Shown piece after piece: positions 25,807-34,652 of a stretch of DNA of 64,000 nt. Under the pieces are notes generated by a model. It ran no database searches, was not told the DNA's origin, and saw only the letters and a program-made list of their open reading frames with translations. The translations under genes and the position numbers were made by a program. How positions within the stretch are numbered: position 1 is the first letter of the stretch; each line of letters begins with the position of its first letter. The DNA is taken from assembly GCA_963811885.1 (NCBI GenBank), contig CAWETB010000012.1, positions 327,840 through 391,839 on the forward strand, in the 5' to 3' direction. This DNA comes from Gaiellasilicea sp963811885 (lineage in GTDB: Bacteria > Actinomycetota > Thermoleophilia > Gaiellales > Gaiellaceae).

Positions 25807-26795
25807 CCGTCGGCGTCATCGGAGGAGGCCAGCTGGGGCGGATGCTCGCGCTGGCGGGGATCCCGCTCGGGCTCTCGTTCCGCTTCCTCGATCCCTCGCC
25901 GGACGCGCCGGCCGCCGAGGTGGGGGAGCTGATCGTCGGCGAGTACGACGATCCGGAGCTCCTCGACCGGCTCGCGGACGGGGCCGCGGCGGTCACGTAC
26001 GAGTTCGAGAACGTCCCTGTCGGGGCGGCCGAGCGGGTCGGGGCGATCCCCGGAGCCGCCGCCCTCGAGGCCTCGCAGGACCGGCTCGTCGAGAAGCAGC
26101 TGTTCCGCCGGCTCGGGATCCCGACGCCGAAGCTCGACGACGAGGTCGAGGAGTTCCCGGCGATCCTGAAGACGCGCCGGCTCGGCTACGACGGCAAGGG
26201 ACAGCGTCTGGTCGAGACATGGGAGGGGTCAGACCCCGGTCATGTCCTGGAGGAACGTGTCCCGTTCGACCGCGAGCTGTCGCTGATCGCCGTTCGCGCG
26301 GCCGACGGCGACACGCGCTTCTACCCGCTCGTCGAGAACGTCCACGAGGACGGGATCCTGCGGACGTCGCGCGCGCCGGCGTCGAACGCGCCGCAGGCGG
26401 AGGCAGAGGAGTACGCCGGAGCGCTGCTCGACGCTCTCGGGTACGTCGGCGTGCTTGCGCTCGAGCTCTTCGACGTCGGCGGCCGCCTGCTGGCGAACGA
26501 GTTCGCGCCGCGCGTCCACAACACCGGCCACTGGACGATCGAGGGCGCGGCGACGAGCCAGTTCGAGAACCACCTGCGCGCCGTCCTCGGACTGCCGCTC
26601 GGCTCGACCGAGAGCCGGCCGTCGGTCCTGGTCAACCTGATCGGCGCGATTCCGCCCACCGCGGACGTGCTCGCCGTCCCGGGAGCGCATCTCCACCTCT
26701 ACGGGAAGGAGCCGCGGCCGGGCCGCAAGCTCGGCCACATCACGCTCGTCGAGCCGACGGCGACGGGCGAGAGCGAGTTGCTGGCGCTGCTCTAG
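25803..26795 (+). CDS. purK: PurK, N5-carboxyaminoimidazole ribonucleotide synthase
   Basis: ATP-grasp enzyme that carboxylates AIR to N5-CAIR, feeding PurE. 330 residues. GGGQLGRMLALAG at the N terminus, TYEFENVPVGAAERV, TRRLGYDGKGQRLV (ATP-grasp loop), and NEFAPRVHNTGHWTIEGAATSQFENHLRAV-type C-terminal block including RVHNTGHW. GTG at 25803 overlaps the purE stop. It is slightly short compared with ~380-residue forms, but no motif is missing. Confidence 0.95.
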   Translation: MTVGVIGGGQLGRMLALAGIPLGLSFRFLDPSPDAPAAEVGELIVGEYDDPELLDRLADGAAAVTYEFENVPVGAAERVGAIPGAAALEASQDRLVEKQLFRRLGIPTPKLDDEVEEFPAILKTRRLGYDGKGQRLVETWEGSDPGHVLEERVPFDRELSLIAVRAADGDTRFYPLVENVHEDGILRTSRAPASNAPQAEAEEYAGALLDALGYVGVLALELFDVGGRLLANEFAPRVHNTGHWTIEGAATSQFENHLRAVLGLPLGSTESRPSVLVNLIGAIPPTADVLAVPGAHLHLYGKEPRPGRKLGHITLVEPTATGESELLALL

Positions 26796-26917
26796 TGCTC
26801 TCTGCAGACCGCGCCGTCGATGCTGCGGCCGCAGGACGGGCAGGTCCGCTCGCGGCGCTTCAGCTCGAGCGCGTGCTTCTTCAGGCCGGAGAAGGTCATC
26901 GTCCAGCCGATCGCCAT
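26792..26917 (-). CDS. 41-residue protein with CxxC and late Cys (possible zinc ribbon)
   Basis: Reads MAIGWTMTFSGLKKHALELK, then RRERTCPSCGRSIDGAVCREH. CPSCG and a later cysteine and histidine suggest a one-site zinc ribbon at the C terminus, after a short hydrophobic stretch. The stop overlaps the purK stop region. Weak evidence: no clear Shine-Dalgarno, and the frame extends upstream without a better start. It fills the gap between purK and xerD. Confidence 0.45.
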   Translation of the reverse strand: MAIGWTMTFSGLKKHALELKRRERTCPSCGRSIDGAVCREH

Positions 26918-26949
26918 GGCGAGGGCCGCGAAGCGCGACGATCTGAGGG

Positions 26950-27873
26950 TCAGTGGTCATCGGAAGACGTCCTTTTGAGAGTCGTGCTCTTCCGCGCATG
27001 TGGGTGCGCCTGGAAGTACAACTCTCGACGTCTTCGATCGGATACGTGCGTGTAGAGCTCGGTCGTGGAGAGGTCGGCGTGGCCCAGCATCTCCTGGACG
27101 CTGCGTAGGTCGGCGCCGCCCTCGAGCAGGTGGGTCGCGAACGAGTGGCGGAGCAGGTGCGGGTGGACGCGCAGCGGCTCGAGTCCCGCCTTCTCGGCCA
27201 GGCGGCGCAGGATCATGAACGCGCCGGCGCGGGTGAGCGGCCCGCCGCGTGCGTTCAGGAAGAGCTCCGGCCGGTTGCGCCGGTCGAGATGGGGGCGGCC
27301 CATCGCGATGTAGCGGCGCAGGGCGTCGACGGCCGGCCGGCCGAGCGGGACGAGCCGTTCCTTCGAGCCCTTGCCGAGCGCGCGCACGAGCCGGTCCTCG
27401 AGGTCGACGGAGCGGCGATGCAACCCCGTCACCTCGCTGACCCGCAGGCCGGCGCCGTACATCAGCTCGACGAGCGCGCGGTCGCGCATCGCCCGCGGTG
27501 TCGTCCCGTTCGCGGCGTCGATCAGGCGCTCCGCCTCGCCGGGCGAGAGCGTCTTCGGCAGCGTGCGGGCGCGCTTGGGCAGCTGCAGCGCGGCGGCGGG
27601 GTTGTCCTCCCGCGCGCCGAGCAGCATCTGGTGGCGGAAGAAGGAGCGGAGCGCAGCGATCCTGCGCGCGACCGTCGAGGGGGCGATTCCGGCGGCGCGC
27701 ATCTCGGCGAGCCAGCGCTCGAGCTCCTCGGTGGTCGTCGCCGCCACCGGGCCCTGGCGCCACTCCGAGAGCTGGAGCAGGTCGCGGCGGTAGGCCTCGA
27801 CCGTGCGTGGCGCCCGGCGCGCGGCGAGCAGGGCGAGGAATCCGTCGAGCTCGGGGTCGGGTCGCGTCGTCAC
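26950..27873 (-). CDS. xerD: XerD-like tyrosine recombinase
   Basis: Site-specific recombinase of 307 residues. N-terminal SAM-like core-binding domain (~1-90; RAPRTVEAYRRDLLQL), catalytic domain ~105-290 with the active-site arginine in GAGLRVSEVTGL, lysine region ALGKGSKERLVPLG, HLLRHSFATHLLEGGADLR (HxxR), LGHADLSTT (H/W position) and tyrosine in ELYTHV. Length and motifs match chromosome dimer resolution recombinases rather than phage integrases. The last ~20 residues (SDRRRRELYFQAHPHA...) extend past the usual end. Starts with GTG 27873, 36 bases after the xerC stop. Confidence 0.85.
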   Translation of the reverse strand: MTTRPDPELDGFLALLAARRAPRTVEAYRRDLLQLSEWRQGPVAATTTEELERWLAEMRAAGIAPSTVARRIAALRSFFRHQMLLGAREDNPAAALQLPKRARTLPKTLSPGEAERLIDAANGTTPRAMRDRALVELMYGAGLRVSEVTGLHRRSVDLEDRLVRALGKGSKERLVPLGRPAVDALRRYIAMGRPHLDRRNRPELFLNARGGPLTRAGAFMILRRLAEKAGLEPLRVHPHLLRHSFATHLLEGGADLRSVQEMLGHADLSTTELYTHVSDRRRRELYFQAHPHARKSTTLKRTSSDDH

Positions 27874-27909
27874 GGCCGCTCCCGATTCCGCGCCGCGACG
27901 CGGACCCCT

Positions 27910-28743
27910 CTATGAGCGCGGGTGGGAGGAGTCGTAGACCTTGCGTAGACGGCGCGCGTCGACGTGGCTGTAGACCTGGGTCGTCGAGAGCGACGAGTGG
28001 CCGAGCAGCTCCTGGATCGTGCGCAGGTCGGCGCCGCCCTCGAGCAGGTGCGTGGCGAACGAGTGCCGCAGCCTGTGGGGGTGGGGCAGGAGGCGGCGCA
28101 GCGTGCTCGTGTCGAGCCGCTTGCCGCGGGTGGAGAGAAAGAGGGCGTCGTTCGCGCCGCGCGCCAGCTCAGGCCGCGCCTCGCGCAGGTAGCGCGCGAC
28201 CACGTACGCCGCCTCCTCGCCCAGGGGCACGATCCGCTCCTTGCCGCCCTTGCCGCGGACGCGCACGAGCTCCTGCTCGAAGTCGACGTCGCCGAGATCG
28301 AGCCCGACGGCCTCCGCGCTGCGGAGCCCCGCGGAGTAGACGAGCTCGACGAGGGCGCGGTTGCGCAGTCCGAGCGCTCCGTCGCCGTCGACCGAGTCGA
28401 TCAGCTCCTCGACCTCCGCGCGCTTCGGCGCCTCCGGGAGCCGTTGCGGGCGCTTCGGCGTCAGCGATGCGTCGGGCACGCGGGTCGGGCCGAGCGTGAA
28501 GCGGAGGAACGAGCGGACGGCTGCGAGCTTGCGCGCGATCGTGGCCGGGGCGAGCCCGTTGCGGGCACGGCCGAGCTCCGACGCGTAGTCGACGAGGACG
28601 CGCACGTCGACGTCGTCCACGGCGAGCCCGCGCGGCTCGAGCCAGTCCGCGAAGCCGCGCAGGTCGGATGCATACGCACGCCGCGTCGACTCCGCGAGCG
28701 CCGGTGACGCGAGGAAGCGGTCGATCGCCGTCGAAGTCGTCAT
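27910..28743 (-). CDS. xerC: XerC-like tyrosine recombinase
   Basis: 277-residue partner recombinase. Core-binding domain ~1-90, catalytic residues in SAGLRSAEAVGL (Arg), RGKGGKERIVPLG (Lys), HRLRHSFATHLLEGGADLR (HxxR), LGHSSLSTT (His) and QVYSHV (Tyr). The segment between LDTSTLRRLLPHPH and the HxxR motif is shorter than in XerD. I chose ATG 28743 (MTTSTAIDRFLASPAL) over an upstream in-frame ATG. The two adjacent recombinase genes probably act together at a dif-like site, which I could not find in the window. Confidence 0.85.
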   Translation of the reverse strand: MTTSTAIDRFLASPALAESTRRAYASDLRGFADWLEPRGLAVDDVDVRVLVDYASELGRARNGLAPATIARKLAAVRSFLRFTLGPTRVPDASLTPKRPQRLPEAPKRAEVEELIDSVDGDGALGLRNRALVELVYSAGLRSAEAVGLDLGDVDFEQELVRVRGKGGKERIVPLGEEAAYVVARYLREARPELARGANDALFLSTRGKRLDTSTLRRLLPHPHRLRHSFATHLLEGGADLRTIQELLGHSSLSTTQVYSHVDARRLRKVYDSSHPRS

Positions 28744-28809
28744 CTCTGGCGAGTTCCCCCGATCGTCGGGCGTTCCTGCCATACTGCCCCGCTTCGGGGT
28801 CTGAGGGTG

Positions 28810-30317
28810 ATGGGAAAACTGCGGCGAACATACACAAGTGGCTGCTCGGCGCGGCGGTAGCAGCAGCCGCTCTGGCGGCGGCGTCCGGCGCCCAGGCGGC
28901 GCGCTTCGGCTTCGCCGACGACGCCGGCAAGTACGCGGACGACGGCGGCGCCGACTACTTCAGCGATCTCAAGGCGGCCGGCGGCACCGAGAACAGGATC
29001 ACCGTGCTCTGGGATCCGAAGCGGCCCGACACGATCCTCGAGGACTCGTTCCTCGACCGGGTCGTGCCGGTGGCGACCGAGAAGGGGATCCGCGTCGTCT
29101 TCCACGTCTTCCCGATCAGCCCGACGTCGCTCTCCTCGTCGCCGGGCACTGCCGACGACTTCGCCGCCTTCCTGACCAAGCTCGCGACGACCTATCCGGA
29201 CGTGCGCGACTTCGTCGTCGGCAACGAGCCGAACCAGCCGCGTTTCCAGCGGCCTCAGTTCTCCCGCGCCGGACGCGGTCTTGCGGCCGCGGTCTATGCG
29301 GGGCTGCTCGCGAAGTCGTACGACGCGCTGAAGGAGGTCGATCCGGGGATCCGCGTGATCGGCCTCGGCCTCTCGGGCCGCGGCAACGACCTGCCGCAGG
29401 CGCCGTCGAACGCCTCCACGTCGCCGGTGCGCTTCCTCCGCGATCTCGGCGCCGCGTACCGCGCCAGCGGGAGGACGCTGCCGCTGATGGACGAGCTCGG
29501 CCTGCACCTCTATCCGCGCTCGGACCGCGACCCGGTGAGCGCCGGCGACCGCTGGCCGCGAGCGGGGATCGTCAACCTCGCCCGGATCAAGCAGGCGTTC
29601 TGGGACGCGTTCGCCGGCACGGCGCAGCCGACCGTCGAGCAGGGCCTGAAGCTCCGCGTCGACGAGATCGGGTGGCAGGCCGTCGTGCCTGCGGCGCGGC
29701 GCGATGCGTACCACGGCCGCGAGACCGCGGCCGCCACGAGCGAGCGCGCGCAGGCCGACAACTACGCGAAGCTGATCGGAATCGCCGCCTGCGACCGCAG
29801 CATCTCCGCCGTCTACCTGCTGCACCTCCGCGACGACCCCGATCTCGAGCGCTATCAGTCGGGCATCCGGCGCGCCGACGGGTCGGCACGGCCTTCCTAC
29901 GCCGCGGTTCGCACCGCAGCGGCGCGCGCCAAGCGCGGCTGCGCAGCCAAGCAGGTCAGCTGGCACCACGCGACCCGGGTCGTCGGCGGCCGTGCCCAGT
30001 TCGGGCTCGGCGCAGGCCTCGCCTCTCGGCTCCGCAAGAGCTGGGGCTTCAACGTCACGGCGGCCGAGGAGGTCTCCTACGTCGCCGCGATCCTCCCCGC
30101 GAACGCATCCGCGCAGGTCCGCAGCCTCGCCTCGCCGCGCGCGCCCGGCGCCGTGACGATGACCGCAGGCCGTGTCCGGGCCGGCTGGAGCCCGCGCCTG
30201 CGCTTCACGTCGCGCTACCTGCAGCCGGGCCGCTACGTCTACGCGGTGCGGCTCCGAGCGAGCATGAACCCGCGTCGCAGCACCGTGCTCGTCAGCCGCG
30301 CGTTCGTCGTCCGCTAG
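28810..30317 (+). CDS. Secreted clan-A glycoside hydrolase-like protein (start frame uncertain)
   Basis: Predicted exported (beta/alpha)8-barrel protein of about 500 residues. Signal core LLGAAVAAAALAAASGAQA precedes ARFGFADDAGKYADDGG. VVGNEPNQPRF resembles the acid/base NEP motif and DEIGW the nucleophile strand of clan GH-A enzymes. A C-terminal beta domain (~390-500) ends LVSRAFVVR. The conserved frame has no ATG/GTG/TTG before the signal core; the ATG at 28810 is one base out of frame, suggesting a missing base near 28815-28840. A small hairpin (CCCCG-CTT-CGGGG, 28787-28799) precedes it. Substrate unknown. Confidence 0.65.
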
Positions 30318-30324
30318 CCGGCGG

Positions 30325-30976
30325 ATGCCCTTCGCCCTTCCGACCGGTGCCGAGGCCCGCTGGACCGGCACGCCCGGCCGCCGCGCGGTCGTGTGCGTGA
30401 ACGGCGGCACCGCCGCCGAGGTCCCCGGCACGTGGAGCGCGTCGATCGAATGGCTCGTGCGGCGGCTCTCCCAGCGCTTCCCCGAGCTCGGCTTCCTCGA
30501 GGTGCGCTACCGGATCAAGTCCTGGCGCCGGCTCGAGCTCTGCGTCGAGGACGCGGCGGCGGCGATCGGCACGGCAAAGGAGAGCGGGGCCGAGGAGCTC
30601 GCGCTTGCTCGGGTTCTCGATGGGAGGCGCTGTCGCCGTCCGGAACGCCGCGGCAGCGGGCGTCGAGCTGGTCGCCGGGGTCAACCCGTGGCTGCCGCCG
30701 CAGCTCGAGCTCGGGACGCTGCAGGGACGCCGCCTGGCGATCGCGCACGGCGCCCTCGACGCGCCCCTGCCGCTGATTCCGGGCGTGAAGCCGTCGATGT
30801 CGCAGGCGGCCGCCGAGCGGGCGCGGGCCCTCGGGGTCGAGGTCGAGCGCGAGGTCGTCCCGTTCGGGTTCCACGCCGTCGCGCTGCGCCGCCGCGACGG
30901 CGGCCTGCTGGCGCTGCCTGGCGCGGCGCGCTACGCCGACGTCGTCGGCGACCAGCTGGAGCGCTTCTGCGCGTAG
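30325..30976 (+). CDS. Alpha/beta hydrolase-fold protein (one-base frame break)
   Basis: Small hydrolase-like protein, 216 residues after correction. N-terminal strand motif VVCVNGGTAAEVPGTW, then the nucleophile elbow GFSMGGAVAVRNA, and a late histidine in VPFGFHAVALRRR. The frame breaks near 30604 where EELALLGFSMGG is restored by removing one T from GCGCTTGCTC. ATG 30325 lies 7 bases after the upstream stop. It resembles dienelactone hydrolase-like or thioesterase-like proteins; the acid residue is not certain. plsC follows with overlap. Confidence 0.65.
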
Positions 30977-31545
30977 GGCTGTATCTCGCGCTTCGCCGCG
31001 CCACCCACGTCGCGGCGCGGCTGCTCTACCGGGTCGAGATCGTCGGCTCGGTCCCACCCGGGCCCGTGATCGTGGCCGCGAACCACGAGTCGTTCCTCGA
31101 CCCGCCGCTGCTCGCCCTCGCCGCGCGCTACCCGCTGCACTTCCTCGCCAAGGTCGAGCTCTGGCGCTACCGGCCGGGCGCCTGGCTGATGGACGCGCTC
31201 GGCGGGATCCCGATCCGCCGCGACCGGCGGGACCTGCTCTCGGTCGGCCGCGCGGAGGAGCTCCTCCGCGCCGGGGAGAGCGTCGCGATCTTCCCGCAGG
31301 GCACGATTCAGGGCGGTCACCTGGACGCGAGGTGCGGCCAGGCTCGCCCTCGCCACCGGCGCGCCGCTCGTGCCCGTCCGGATCATCGGCACGAAGCGGG
31401 CGCTCTCGAAGGGCACGGATCGCGCTTCCCGAAGATCCGGCTGATCGTGGGCGAGCCGATCCCGGTCGAACAGGCGAAGCCGACGCTCGCGGCGGCGAAG
31501 GCGCTGACCGCCGAGCTCGAGCAGCGGGTCGGCGCAGCCCGCTAG
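30973..31545 (+). CDS. plsC: PlsC-like 1-acylglycerol-3-phosphate acyltransferase (paired frame breaks)
   Basis: Membrane-associated acyltransferase of phospholipid synthesis. The catalytic motif is ANHESFLDPP (HxxxxD variant NHESFLD), followed by GGIPIRRDRRDL and FPQGTIQG (the EGT/GTR-like block), and KIRLIVGEPIPV near the end. About 33 residues (31320-31420) are out of frame inside an unbroken ORF: the +1 frame there reads TRGAARLALATGAPLVPVRI, the conserved block. So a +1 and a later -1 error cancel. No canonical start exists; translation may begin near 30973-30979, directly at the end of the hydrolase gene. Confidence 0.7.
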   Translation, partial: VGLYLALRRATHVAARLLYRVEIVGSVPPGPVIVAANHESFLDPPLLALAARYPLHFLAKVELWRYRPGAWLMDALGGIPIRRDRRDLLSVGRAEELLRAGESVAIFPQGTIQGGHLDARCGQARPRHRRAARARPDHRHEAGALEGHGSRFPKIRLIVGEPIPVEQAKPTLAAAKALTAELEQRVGAAR

Positions 31546-31553
31546 CCGGTCCG

Positions 31554-31559
31554 TACGCT
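31554..31559 (+). promoter_or_regulatory. Leaderless -10 box TACGCT
   Basis: TACGCT ends 7 bases before the ATG of the ABC exporter at 31567. Confidence 0.5.
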
Positions 31560-31566
31560 GTCACGG

Positions 31567-33363
31567 ATGCCACGAGGACGAGCGCGAGCATTCGACTACG
31601 AGGAGCCGCCGGAGCGCCCCGCCGATCCGGCCGTCCGCCGTGCCTACCTGCGCCGGATCGTCGCCCTCTTCCGGCCGTACCGACGCCGTCTCAGCGGCGT
31701 CCTCGGGCTGATCCTCTTCTCCTCCGCGCTCGGCGTCATCCCCGCGCTGCTGCTGCGCCAGGTGATCGACGAGGCACTGCCCGAGCAGAACCTGTGGCTG
31801 CTGAACTGGCTCGTGTTCGGGATGGTCGCGATCGCGGTCGTCACCGGTGCGCTCGGCGTCGTCCAGACGCTGCTCTCGAACCAGGTCGGCCAGCGCGTCA
31901 TGCACGACCTGCGGACCGCTGTCTACGAGCACCTGCAGCGCCTCTCGCTCGCCTTCTTCACGCGGACGCGGACCGGCGAGGTGCAGTCTCGGCTCGCGAA
32001 CGACATCGGCGGCGTCCAGGAGGTCGTCACCTCGACGGCGACCTCGATCGTCTCGAACGTGACCACGGTGCTCGCGACGGTGGTGGCGATGTTCATCCTC
32101 GACTGGCGGCTGACCCTCTTCGCGCTCGCGCTGCTGCCGATCTTCGTCTGGCTGACGAAGCGCGTCGGCGACCAGCGCCGCAAGGTCGCGAAGGTGCGTC
32201 AGGAGTCGATGGCCGACATCTCCAGCCTCGTCCAGGAGTCGCTCTCGGTCTCCGGGATCCTGCTCGGCAAGACGATGGGGCGGAGCGGTGAGCTGGCCGG
32301 CCGCTTCCGGAACGAGTCGGAGCGCCTGGCGGACCTCGAAGTCCGCAGCCGGATGACCGGCCGCTGGATGATGGCGTCGATCCAGACGTCGTTCGCCGTG
32401 ATGCCGGCGCTCGTCTACCTCTTCGCCGGCCACTTCGCCGGCGCGATCTCGATCGGCACCGTCGTCGCGTTCACGACCCTGCAGTCACGCCTCTTCTTCC
32501 CGGTCGGCTCGCTGCTCGGCGTCGGGCTCGAGGTGCAGACCTCGCTCGCGCTCTTCGACCGCGTCTTCGAGTACCTCGACCATCCGATCGACATCGAGGA
32601 GGGGACGCGGACCCTGGAGCGCCCGCGCGGGGACGTCGCCTTCGAGCGCGTCTGGTTCCGGTACGAGAGCGGCCCCTGGACGCTGGAGGACGTCTCCTTC
32701 GACGTTCCGCGGGGATCCAAGACCGCGCTCGTCGGCGAGACCGGCTCGGGCAAGACGACCGCGGGCTACCTCGTCGCCCGCCTCTACGACGCAACGGAGG
32801 GGAGGGTGATGATCGACGGGATCGACGTGCGGGAGCTGACGTTCGAGTCGCTCGCGAACGCGGTCGGCGTCGTCAGCCAGGAGACGTACCTCTTCCACGC
32901 GACCGTGCGCGACAACCTCCGCTTCGCCCGCTCCGACGCGACCGACGAGGAGGTCGAGGAGGCTGCCCGCGCCGCGCAGATCCACGACCTGATCGCGGGC
33001 CTTCCGGACGGCTACGACACCGTCGTCGGCGAGCGTGGCTACCGCTTCTCCGGCGGCGAGCGCCAGCGGATCGCGATCGCGCGCACGATCCTGCGCAACC
33101 CACCGATTCTCGTCCTCGACGAGGCGACGTCCGCCCTCGACACGCAGACGGAGCGCGCCGTCCAGGAGGCGCTCGAACGGCTGGCCGAGGGAAGGACGAC
33201 GATCGCGATCGCGCACCGGCTCTCGACCGTCCGCGACGCCGACCAGATCGTCGTGCTCGACCGCGGCCTCGTCGCCGAGATCGGCACCCACGAGGAGCTG
33301 CTCTCGGCCGGCGGGCGCTACGCGGCGCTCGTCTCCCGCGACACCGAGGAGGTTCTCCGATGA
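31567..33363 (+). CDS. ABC exporter half-transporter (TMD-NBD)
   Basis: 598-residue fusion of a six-helix exporter membrane domain (~25-330) and a nucleotide-binding domain (~345-590). Walker A GETGSGKTT at ~388, signature FSGGERQRIAIART at ~492, Walker B ILVLDEATSALD at ~515 and H-loop IAIAHRLSTV. The TMD has the coupling-helix pattern LSLAFFTRTRTGEVQSRLANDI typical of type IV multidrug/lipid exporters. One gene, so probably a homodimer. Substrate unknown. The stop overlaps the start of the UBP zinc finger gene (ATGA), which ties the two together. Confidence 0.9.
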   Translation: MPRGRARAFDYEEPPERPADPAVRRAYLRRIVALFRPYRRRLSGVLGLILFSSALGVIPALLLRQVIDEALPEQNLWLLNWLVFGMVAIAVVTGALGVVQTLLSNQVGQRVMHDLRTAVYEHLQRLSLAFFTRTRTGEVQSRLANDIGGVQEVVTSTATSIVSNVTTVLATVVAMFILDWRLTLFALALLPIFVWLTKRVGDQRRKVAKVRQESMADISSLVQESLSVSGILLGKTMGRSGELAGRFRNESERLADLEVRSRMTGRWMMASIQTSFAVMPALVYLFAGHFAGAISIGTVVAFTTLQSRLFFPVGSLLGVGLEVQTSLALFDRVFEYLDHPIDIEEGTRTLERPRGDVAFERVWFRYESGPWTLEDVSFDVPRGSKTALVGETGSGKTTAGYLVARLYDATEGRVMIDGIDVRELTFESLANAVGVVSQETYLFHATVRDNLRFARSDATDEEVEEAARAAQIHDLIAGLPDGYDTVVGERGYRFSGGERQRIAIARTILRNPPILVLDEATSALDTQTERAVQEALERLAEGRTTIAIAHRLSTVRDADQIVVLDRGLVAEIGTHEELLSAGGRYAALVSRDTEEVLR

Positions 33364-33626
33364 GCTGCACGCATCTCGACACGATCCGCGACGTCACGCC
33401 GAGCGCTCCCGGCTGCGAGGAGTGCCTCAAGATCGGCTCGCCGTGGGTGCACCTGCGGCTCTGCCTCGCCTGCGGGCACGTCGGCTGTTGCGACAACTCG
33501 CCGAATCGGCACGCGACCAAGCACTTTCACGCGACGGCGCACCCGCTCATCCAGTCGCTCGAGCCCGGGGAGGACTGGGCCTGGTGCTACGTCGACGAGG
33601 TCTTCATGGAGCCATCCCCGGCCTGA
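33360..33626 (+). CDS. UBP-type zinc finger protein
   Basis: 88-residue single-domain protein of the zf-UBP family: SCTHLDTIRDV, GCEECLKIG, LRLCLACGHVGCCDNSPNRHA, KHFHATAHPLIQSLEPGEDWAWCYVDE. The cysteines and histidines needed for two or three zinc ions are all present. In eukaryotes this fold binds the C-terminal GlyGly of ubiquitin; in bacteria it occurs as small stand-alone proteins of unknown role, often near transporters. ATG 33360 overlaps the exporter stop. The 3' end overlaps the convergent P1 peptidase gene by 40 bases. Confidence 0.88.
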   Translation: MSCTHLDTIRDVTPSAPGCEECLKIGSPWVHLRLCLACGHVGCCDNSPNRHATKHFHATAHPLIQSLEPGEDWAWCYVDEVFMEPSPA

Positions 33627-34643
33627 AGCGCTTCGAGCAGCAGCTCGTGCGGGAGGCCGTGGACGGTGTTGCCGTTGCGGCCGGTCATCGTCTGTGAGGC
33701 GAGCATCGCGTTCAGGATCGACTCCTCGACCGCGTCGATGACGGCCTCGTAGAGCGCGTCGATGCGAGCGTCGTTCAGCATTCGCAGCGGCAGCTCCGCC
33801 GCCTCGGTGACGAGCGCAGCGGTTGCCGGTTGCGAAGCAGAGCGCGAAGTCGCCGCTCGAGCGCTCGCCCATCCCACCCGTGCGCGCGATCCCGAAGCCT
33901 GCCCGCCGCGCGACTCGCTCGCACTGCCCCGGGAGCAGCGGCGCATCGGTCGCGATCAGGACGATGATCGAGCCGGCGCCCTCGCCGGCGCCGCTCTCGG
34001 GCAGCGGCACGACGTCCGGGCCGATGCGCTCGCCGACCGGGACGCCGTTCACGCGCAGCCGCGGGCGGCGGCCGTGATTCGCCTGGACGAGCACGCCGAC
34101 CATCCAGCCGTCCTCGACCACGCGCGACGCGGTGCCGATCCCGCCCTTGAAGCCGTGGCAGACCATGCCGGTGCCGCCGCCGACCGAGCCCTCCTCGACC
34201 GGTCCGTCGTGCGCGCCCTCGAGCGCGGCGGAGACATGCTCCGGACGGACGTGGAAGCCGTTGATGTCGTTCAGGAACCCGTCCCAGGTCTCACCGACGA
34301 CGGGCAGGCTCCAGTCCCACTCGCCGGGCTGCGCGGCCGCGATCAGGGCATCGCGCACGACCCCGACCGAGTGCGTGTTCGTGAGCCCGATCGGCGTCGT
34401 CAACGTCCCGGAGTCGCGGATCCACTCGAGCCCGGTCAGCTCGCCGTTGCCGTTGATCGTGTGCGAGCCGGCGAAGAACGGCTTCGGCGGCGGGACGACC
34501 ACGGTGACGCCCGTGCGGACGTCCTCGCCCTCGATCAGCGTCGTGTGCCCGACTGCCAGCCCGGGAACGTCGGTGATCGCGTTGGCCGGGCCGGAGGGTA
34601 GGCGGCCGATCTCGATTCCGAGGTCGCGGGCGCGCGGCTGCAC
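33587..34643 (-). CDS. P1 family (DmpA-like) aminopeptidase (one-base frame break)
   Basis: N-terminal-nucleophile hydrolase related to L-aminopeptidase/D-amidase-esterase DmpA. 351 residues after correction. Starts with GTG at 34643; N-terminal part ITDVPGLAVGHTTL and GLTNTHSVGVVRDA; GSVGGGTGMVCHGFKGGIG. The autocleavage site with the catalytic serine is GAGSIIVLIATDAPL. The frame breaks near 33821, where FALCFATGN continues as AALVTEAAELPL after removing one base. The C-terminal SILNAMLASQTMTGRNGNTV is the conserved end of the alpha-amino hydrolase core. Substrate specificity unknown. Confidence 0.88.
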
Positions 34644-34652
34644 GCCGCGAGC

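Noticed and set aside
26950..28743. Tyrosine recombinases as part of a prophage or integrative element
   Set aside because: Both have XerC/XerD length and motifs and sit next to housekeeping genes; no attachment repeats or phage genes were seen.
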